Of a stretch of DNA of 35,849 nt, positions 31,669 to 35,849 are shown in pieces (the first letter of the stretch is position 1; every line of letters begins with the position of its first letter). The DNA comes from a virus: positions 1 to 35,849 of the IMG/VR virus record IMGVR_UViG_3300028739_000015; one strand, given 5' to 3'. Below the pieces are notes generated by a model. The model was not told the origin of the DNA and did no database searches. It saw only the letters and a list, made by a program, of their open reading frames with translations. The translations under genes and the position numbers were made by a program.

Positions 31669-32121
31669 CTAATTTAAAGTTGCCAAATAGTCAACCTGAT
31701 CTTGTGTCATTGCTGTCACCTTATTCAGGTCCTTTGTTTTGTTATTAAAGGCATAATACAAGCTTTGCAACCTTTCTTTTGGAATCTGATTAAAATCCGA
31801 TACAGAACAAGCATTACAGGCTATACCTTTCACTTCATTAATTGAGCTTATACATCCCATTGCTTTGCGCCATGCAAAAATGGAGGCAATAAGCCGTTTC
31901 CGCATTTTGTCAAGCTCATCAAGTACGGGGTTCACCTTCTTATCAAGTGCATCACATACCTGTATCAATTGATCGATCGTTAGATCAAGCGACGTAACCA
32001 CTCCATATTGCGCCAGTATAGCCAGTTTTCCGTCGTTATCAATTCCGGCCTTTCCAAGTAGCACATGCAATTTTTTTACAAGTGCCGTTTTTTGTTTGTC
32101 CATAAAAGTTTTTGTTGCCAT
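31669..32121 (-). CDS. Early phage protein, possibly GemA/DUF1018-like
   Basis: 150 residues, helical. LHVLLGKAGIDNDGKLAILA near the N terminus and DFNQIPKERLQSLYYAFNNK near residue 110-130 are reminiscent of Mu GemA (gp16/DUF1018) proteins, which affect DNA supercoiling and host gene expression. The match is loose. Position in the early operon agrees. Two Cys close together (ACNACS) are unusual. Confidence 0.45.
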   Translation of the reverse strand: MATKTFMDKQKTALVKKLHVLLGKAGIDNDGKLAILAQYGVVTSLDLTIDQLIQVCDALDKKVNPVLDELDKMRKRLIASIFAWRKAMGCISSINEVKGIACNACSVSDFNQIPKERLQSLYYAFNNKTKDLNKVTAMTQDQVDYLATLN

Positions 32122-32135
32122 GTGTGTCTATTTTT

Positions 32136-32768
32136 TTATTCGTTATTATTTTTTATTCCGTATTTCTCTGCTCGTTCTCTCCAAATTACATAATGCCCTG
32201 TTTTACCAATATATCTGCCTTTAGAATAAGCCACATACCCCTCAACAAGTATTTTCAAACAGGCATCATACATTACCGATTTAGCGCTACGTCCGGCGGG
32301 CAATTTTCCATCTGCATGGCTGATAAATACGATTAACTTGTTTGGAAATTGAGTTTTAAAATTGATATAATCCCGGTAACTCATCTGCGTGTACTGAAAG
32401 GAGTCTATAATCACTATTCTAGGACTCTTTTTTTGTTTCAGTCTAGCTGTAAGATCAGCCATATTTTCATTTACAATCAGCAGCTTTCGTTTCACGTCAT
32501 TCATTCCAAAGTTTTCGAACGACTTCCGGAGCGTGTGGCTTGTTCCTTCCTCCCGGCTAACTAAAAGTATTTGATCTACAAAGTCAGCAAGGCATTTAAT
32601 CAGTTGGAGTACAAAACTTGTCTTTCCGTTCCCTGAGTTTCCCCAAATAAACCAAACTCCTGTTTTTTCAGGTCTATCGAAAGCATCAAACCACTCATCC
32701 TCAAAATCAAAAAGATCGTATTTTTTATCGAAAATATTCTGTACCGTTAATGCTCTCTTAATTGCCAT
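32136..32768 (-). CDS. P-loop ATPase (RecA/RadA-like)
   Basis: 210 residues. Walker A FIWGNSGNGKTSFVLQLI (about 39-56), Walker B SPRIVIIDSFQY (about 113-124), then KLIVFISHADGKLPAGRSAK, which fits a RecA-like sensor region. Single-domain size and gene position next to MuB suggest a replication or recombination helper. Separate from MuB, which has its own ATPase domain. Confidence 0.75.
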   Translation of the reverse strand: MAIKRALTVQNIFDKKYDLFDFEDEWFDAFDRPEKTGVWFIWGNSGNGKTSFVLQLIKCLADFVDQILLVSREEGTSHTLRKSFENFGMNDVKRKLLIVNENMADLTARLKQKKSPRIVIIDSFQYTQMSYRDYINFKTQFPNKLIVFISHADGKLPAGRSAKSVMYDACLKILVEGYVAYSKGRYIGKTGHYVIWRERAEKYGIKNNNE

Positions 32769-32779
32769 TTAATCACCGT

Positions 32780-33646
32780 TTAATTTATTCCCTTTTCTTT
32801 GTTTCTTTTCGACCGCTTGTACGATTGGACTTTCTTCTTTACCCTTCGCAAATCACCTTCGCTGTCCTCAATTATTTCGCTGATTATTTTATTCTCCGAA
32901 ATTCCGTTAGCCACACAAATGGATGTAATGTCGTTGGCTGTTATTCCGGTTAGTTCAATGAACTTTCTGCCCAACCGGCTCCAAATTTCCCTGAATCCCT
33001 TTTTGTTCTTTGCTACTCCATTTTCAATACGTTTTTTGAAATAAGATGTTGAAGTCAATATGATGGAGCAATAGTCTTCTAATTCGTTATAGAGAGTTAT
33101 GAAGAAATAAAGCAGTTCGTCCGACAGTTTATCAACCTCATCAATGTAGATAATCGGGTCCACCTGACGCTTAAGCGTTGCTATGATTTCCTGCATCATT
33201 CGGTTTATGTTCATCCCGTCGGGTTCTTTGCCTAGCGACTGCAATAATTCAATAGCAAATTGCTTTTTATTCCAGTACTCGGAACATTTCAGCAGGTAGG
33301 AGTTTTTTTCTTTCGAAATAAGTTTCAAAAACTCAGTTTTACCAGTTCCGGCATCACCAATCACCGAACTGACCAAATGATTTTCTTTGGAGTCAGTCAA
33401 AATCATTTTCAACTGGCGCGTAGTGCTTATTTCGGCATAAATCCACTTTTCAAACTGATGACCTATTTGAGCGGCCACATTGCGCCACATATCATCATTT
33501 ATAAGCTCCCAATTTTCATTCATCATCTGGCTTAAGGTAGCCGAACTTACGTTTTTCAATGAATTAGCCGCTTTGTTTTGGCTTCCGTATCGGTCTATGT
33601 ATGCACTAAGCGTCTCTGTGATTTGTTTTTTCTGAATAGTTTCCAT
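32780..33646 (-). CDS. MuB-like transposition ATPase
   Basis: 288 residues. The N-terminal region has a small helix-turn-helix (SQNKAANSLKNVSSATLSQM, about 18-38), followed by an AAA+ domain with Walker A VIGDAGTGKTEFLKL (about 94-108) and Walker B DPIIYIDEVDKLSDEL (about 165-180). The C-terminal part is basic (RRVKKKVQSYKRSKRNKEKG). MuB binds target DNA, activates the transposase and gives target immunity. Adjacent to MuA through one small gene, the usual order. Confidence 0.88.
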   Translation of the reverse strand: METIQKKQITETLSAYIDRYGSQNKAANSLKNVSSATLSQMMNENWELINDDMWRNVAAQIGHQFEKWIYAEISTTRQLKMILTDSKENHLVSSVIGDAGTGKTEFLKLISKEKNSYLLKCSEYWNKKQFAIELLQSLGKEPDGMNINRMMQEIIATLKRQVDPIIYIDEVDKLSDELLYFFITLYNELEDYCSIILTSTSYFKKRIENGVAKNKKGFREIWSRLGRKFIELTGITANDITSICVANGISENKIISEIIEDSEGDLRRVKKKVQSYKRSKRNKEKGIN

Positions 33647-33660
33647 GTGTATCGTTTTTT

Positions 33661-33867
33661 TTAGTTATTTGATAGCCATTTAGTTGGAATTAAATAATTG
33701 TATTTTTTGAAGTGGTATTCAACTTCAGCAATTGGACCTAAATCAGGATGTACCAAGTGCTTTTTAGGTAATATTTTTACAATTACACCGGTTAGCTCTT
33801 CTGTTATTCCTATTGATTTCAATTCTGGCCAAGTAGCTATCACAATAGCTGTTTTTTCTGTTTCCAT
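33661..33867 (-). CDS. Small protein between transposase and MuB genes
   Basis: 68 residues, beta-rich (ITEELTGVIVKILPKKHLVH, AEVEYHFKKYNYLIPTKWLS). One base after the transposase stop and 14 before MuB, so part of the transposition operon. No family recognised. Confidence 0.6.
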   Translation of the reverse strand: METEKTAIVIATWPELKSIGITEELTGVIVKILPKKHLVHPDLGPIAEVEYHFKKYNYLIPTKWLSNN

Positions 33868-33868
33868 G

Positions 33869-35836
33869 TTAGTAGATATTATATATGTCTAATTCGTTTT
33901 GCTCTTCATCCGGAACGTCTACGGCAGTCGCTTTCAGCTTTTTTGTATTCGATCTGCCTTCGTTTCTGTTGTTCTTATGCTGCCCCTTAGAGTCCGTTAA
34001 GCAGAATTTCTGAAGCGTATCGTTTTGAAGTAATACAGGCATGATATCAGCCATGTTCTGTATATTTTGTGCTCTAAAGTCTGATACCTGCTTTTCAAGA
34101 CTGGCGTTGAACTCTCGTACCCGCTGTATTTCGCCACTGTCACCCGGCTTTCTGTCTTTCAGTGCCATTGGTTGCACATATACCTTTTCAAGCAAAAACC
34201 GGTGTGTTTTATCTTCGCTAACCGCTAACACCTTATCCATATTTGTCGGGTCAAAGTATATGTCAAATTTCAAGTGATCGTAATTCCGGAAATTTGGATT
34301 CCAACACTCCCACGTGTGTTTTATTCCGTTGATTGTTTTGTGTAACCCATCACTTTCACGTTGGTTAGGCTTTCCTTTTGTTTCTCCGAATGTGTACAGG
34401 TAGTTTTCTATGGACATTTCTAGCTTATTATCTTCCGCCGTAGCTTCCCACAACTTCATATATTCATCTATCTTTTTTGCCCTTGCTTTTTCAATGATCT
34501 GAACAACCTGGGCACACGCACCTGCATAATCGGGAAATTCATTCTTGTATTTGTTCAGATATTCCGTATTTGCCTGCTTATCTTTAGCAGAGGTGATACC
34601 GTAACCGCTCCAGTTCTTTTCGTATTGGCAATAATCGTGATTAATGCTTTTAAAATAAGGTTCAATAACCTTTGCTTTTGCGTTCTTTGCGCGGGCTGGA
34701 GTGCTCAGTTCTGATACAGCCTCGTAAAATGGAGTCATTTTTTTTATAGCATATCGGTCACTCTGTATCTGGTGTGTCCGGTACATCTTTCCAAACAGTT
34801 GCGCTGTGTGGCATTCTGCATTCCGTAGAGCCATTGTAATCAACTCCGGAGTTTCATGGGTACCTATTGCATAACCAATGATATATTTTACTGACGGGTC
34901 AAGAACCACAACCACTGTTGGCCGGTGATGATAGGTTGTTTTGCCATTTTCAAACTGCTGAAACAATAGTTCTACATCCCAACCATCCAATGTCCAGTAA
35001 TAAAGTGGACAAGTAGGGGAAGATCGTTTCACCTGCATTGTTTTTTTGTTTCTGAATTCAACAGCTCCGCGTCGTCCGGCGAATATTTGTGTTGCATATT
35101 TCTTTCTCCACTTGGCCACAGCAGCACCGGTTATTTTATCCCACTGTAAAGTGGATGCTATCATATTATACAATCCGGCTACCTGTTCGTTATCCAAATT
35201 GCGCGGATCAGCCAGTAATTCATTTAGAATAGATTGTTTTTGATCATCATTCACTTTGGCAGAATTCTTATTGCAGAAGTTACGATGTATCAAACATCCG
35301 TATCCCTCTTTCAGGTACTGTTTGTATTTTTCATGTAGTCTACGATCGTTGCTTGGCAGCGTATGAGGGTATTCCTTTCGGTCTAGGTCCATCACTCGTT
35401 TGGCTATGCCATTCCAAATACCTGTTGTAGTTCCGCCCAAAGCCCTGCGCATCGTTACGCGGTCAGAAATCAAACTATGAATAGCATTCAATACAATAGC
35501 ATTCGTGTAGTATTCCTTTACCACGTTGTTATCCTCCGATGCCGGAAGGTATCTGTCCGGCTCAACTTCATAGCTGCTGTAAAACTCCATCGCTGCCGAA
35601 TCCTGAATAATCAATTGTTGAAGTACATTCGTTATGGTCTTTTTAGTGATATCACCAAACTCCATTTCTATTTTCTTCCGAAAGCGCTCAGGCATGGTTT
35701 TGTAGTCAATCAATGCAGGAGTACCATAGCATCCCCGCCTGATCACATTAATTTGTTTCCTTACTGTTAGCTTTCTATATGTATCTTCACTCATTATGCC
35801 ATTATCAATAAGGCTTCTTGACTGAATTGCCAACAT
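33869..35836 (-). CDS. Mu-like DDE transposase (MuA)
   Basis: 655 residues. The N-terminal part is a DNA-binding region (TVRKQINVIRRGCYG, TPALIDYKTMPERFRKKIE). The catalytic domain has YYWTLDGWDVELLF (first Asp, about 280), HQIQSDRYAIKK (second Asp, about 357) and VIEPYFKSINHDYCQYEKN (Glu, about 392), with VVVVLDPSVKYIIGYAIG between. The C-terminal basic and acidic tail should bind MuB and the helper proteins. It joins phage ends to target DNA for integration and replication. The start is 13 bases from the window end, so the operator/repressor region and prophage left end are outside. Confidence 0.95.
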   Translation of the reverse strand: MLAIQSRSLIDNGIMSEDTYRKLTVRKQINVIRRGCYGTPALIDYKTMPERFRKKIEMEFGDITKKTITNVLQQLIIQDSAAMEFYSSYEVEPDRYLPASEDNNVVKEYYTNAIVLNAIHSLISDRVTMRRALGGTTTGIWNGIAKRVMDLDRKEYPHTLPSNDRRLHEKYKQYLKEGYGCLIHRNFCNKNSAKVNDDQKQSILNELLADPRNLDNEQVAGLYNMIASTLQWDKITGAAVAKWRKKYATQIFAGRRGAVEFRNKKTMQVKRSSPTCPLYYWTLDGWDVELLFQQFENGKTTYHHRPTVVVVLDPSVKYIIGYAIGTHETPELITMALRNAECHTAQLFGKMYRTHQIQSDRYAIKKMTPFYEAVSELSTPARAKNAKAKVIEPYFKSINHDYCQYEKNWSGYGITSAKDKQANTEYLNKYKNEFPDYAGACAQVVQIIEKARAKKIDEYMKLWEATAEDNKLEMSIENYLYTFGETKGKPNQRESDGLHKTINGIKHTWECWNPNFRNYDHLKFDIYFDPTNMDKVLAVSEDKTHRFLLEKVYVQPMALKDRKPGDSGEIQRVREFNASLEKQVSDFRAQNIQNMADIMPVLLQNDTLQKFCLTDSKGQHKNNRNEGRSNTKKLKATAVDVPDEEQNELDIYNIY

Positions 35837-35849
35837 GTTATTATAATAT

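Overview
The window carries most of a Mu-like transposable prophage from a member of the Bacteroidota, probably Bacteroidales. Three things point to that host. Promoters have the Bacteroides form (TTTG or TTG, 19 bases, TAnnTTTG). Lipoproteins and small families (DUF4494-like, DUF3164-like, short DGR target proteins) are of Bacteroidota type. Base composition is AT-rich. Two glutamine tRNA genes at the left edge (one cut by the window) look like host DNA, so one prophage end should lie between about 215 and 750. The other end lies beyond the right edge, because the window stops 13 bases upstream of the transposase start.

Layout. (1) 35.8 to 23.1 kb, minus strand: early region with MuA-type transposase, MuB-type ATPase, a second P-loop ATPase, small early proteins, then a diversity-generating retroelement (DGR) with two target genes, one template repeat (TR) and a reverse transcriptase. 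It continues with a cytosine-methyltransferase-like/second-domain fusion, a HAD phosphatase, a membrane protein, regulators and a lipoprotein. (2) 16.9 to 23.1 kb, plus strand: packaging and head genes (terminase small and large, DUF1320/gp36-like, portal-MuF fusion, gpG-like morphogenesis protein, tail-terminator-like protein), ending in a 52-bp bidirectional terminator palindrome. (3) 16.7 to 1.35 kb, minus strand: prohead protease/scaffold, major capsid with a cadherin-like C-terminal domain, lysis cassette (amidase, holin, two spanin-like proteins), tail tube, G/GT frameshift chaperone, tape measure (broken by a 1-base frameshift), distal tail protein and a 1575-residue tail fibre/tip protein. 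(4) A lipoprotein gene on the plus strand converges on the fibre gene.

The main result is the DGR, which can be read directly from the bases. TR 28871-28950 differs from VR1 (29055-29134) at 14 positions and from VR2 (29462-29541) at 20 positions. Every difference falls on one of the 21 adenines of the TR sense strand, and none on the other 59 positions. The targets are small proteins of 126 and about 156 residues encoded in the early operon, about 23 kb from the tail fibre gene.

Other points of note: a G7 tract that fuses two genes; a candidate T_TTG_GGT frameshift site in the tail chaperone; two dispersed palindromic repeat families, one between late genes and one kept in frame inside three genes; and an operator-like palindrome inside a promoter in front of an XRE regulator operon.
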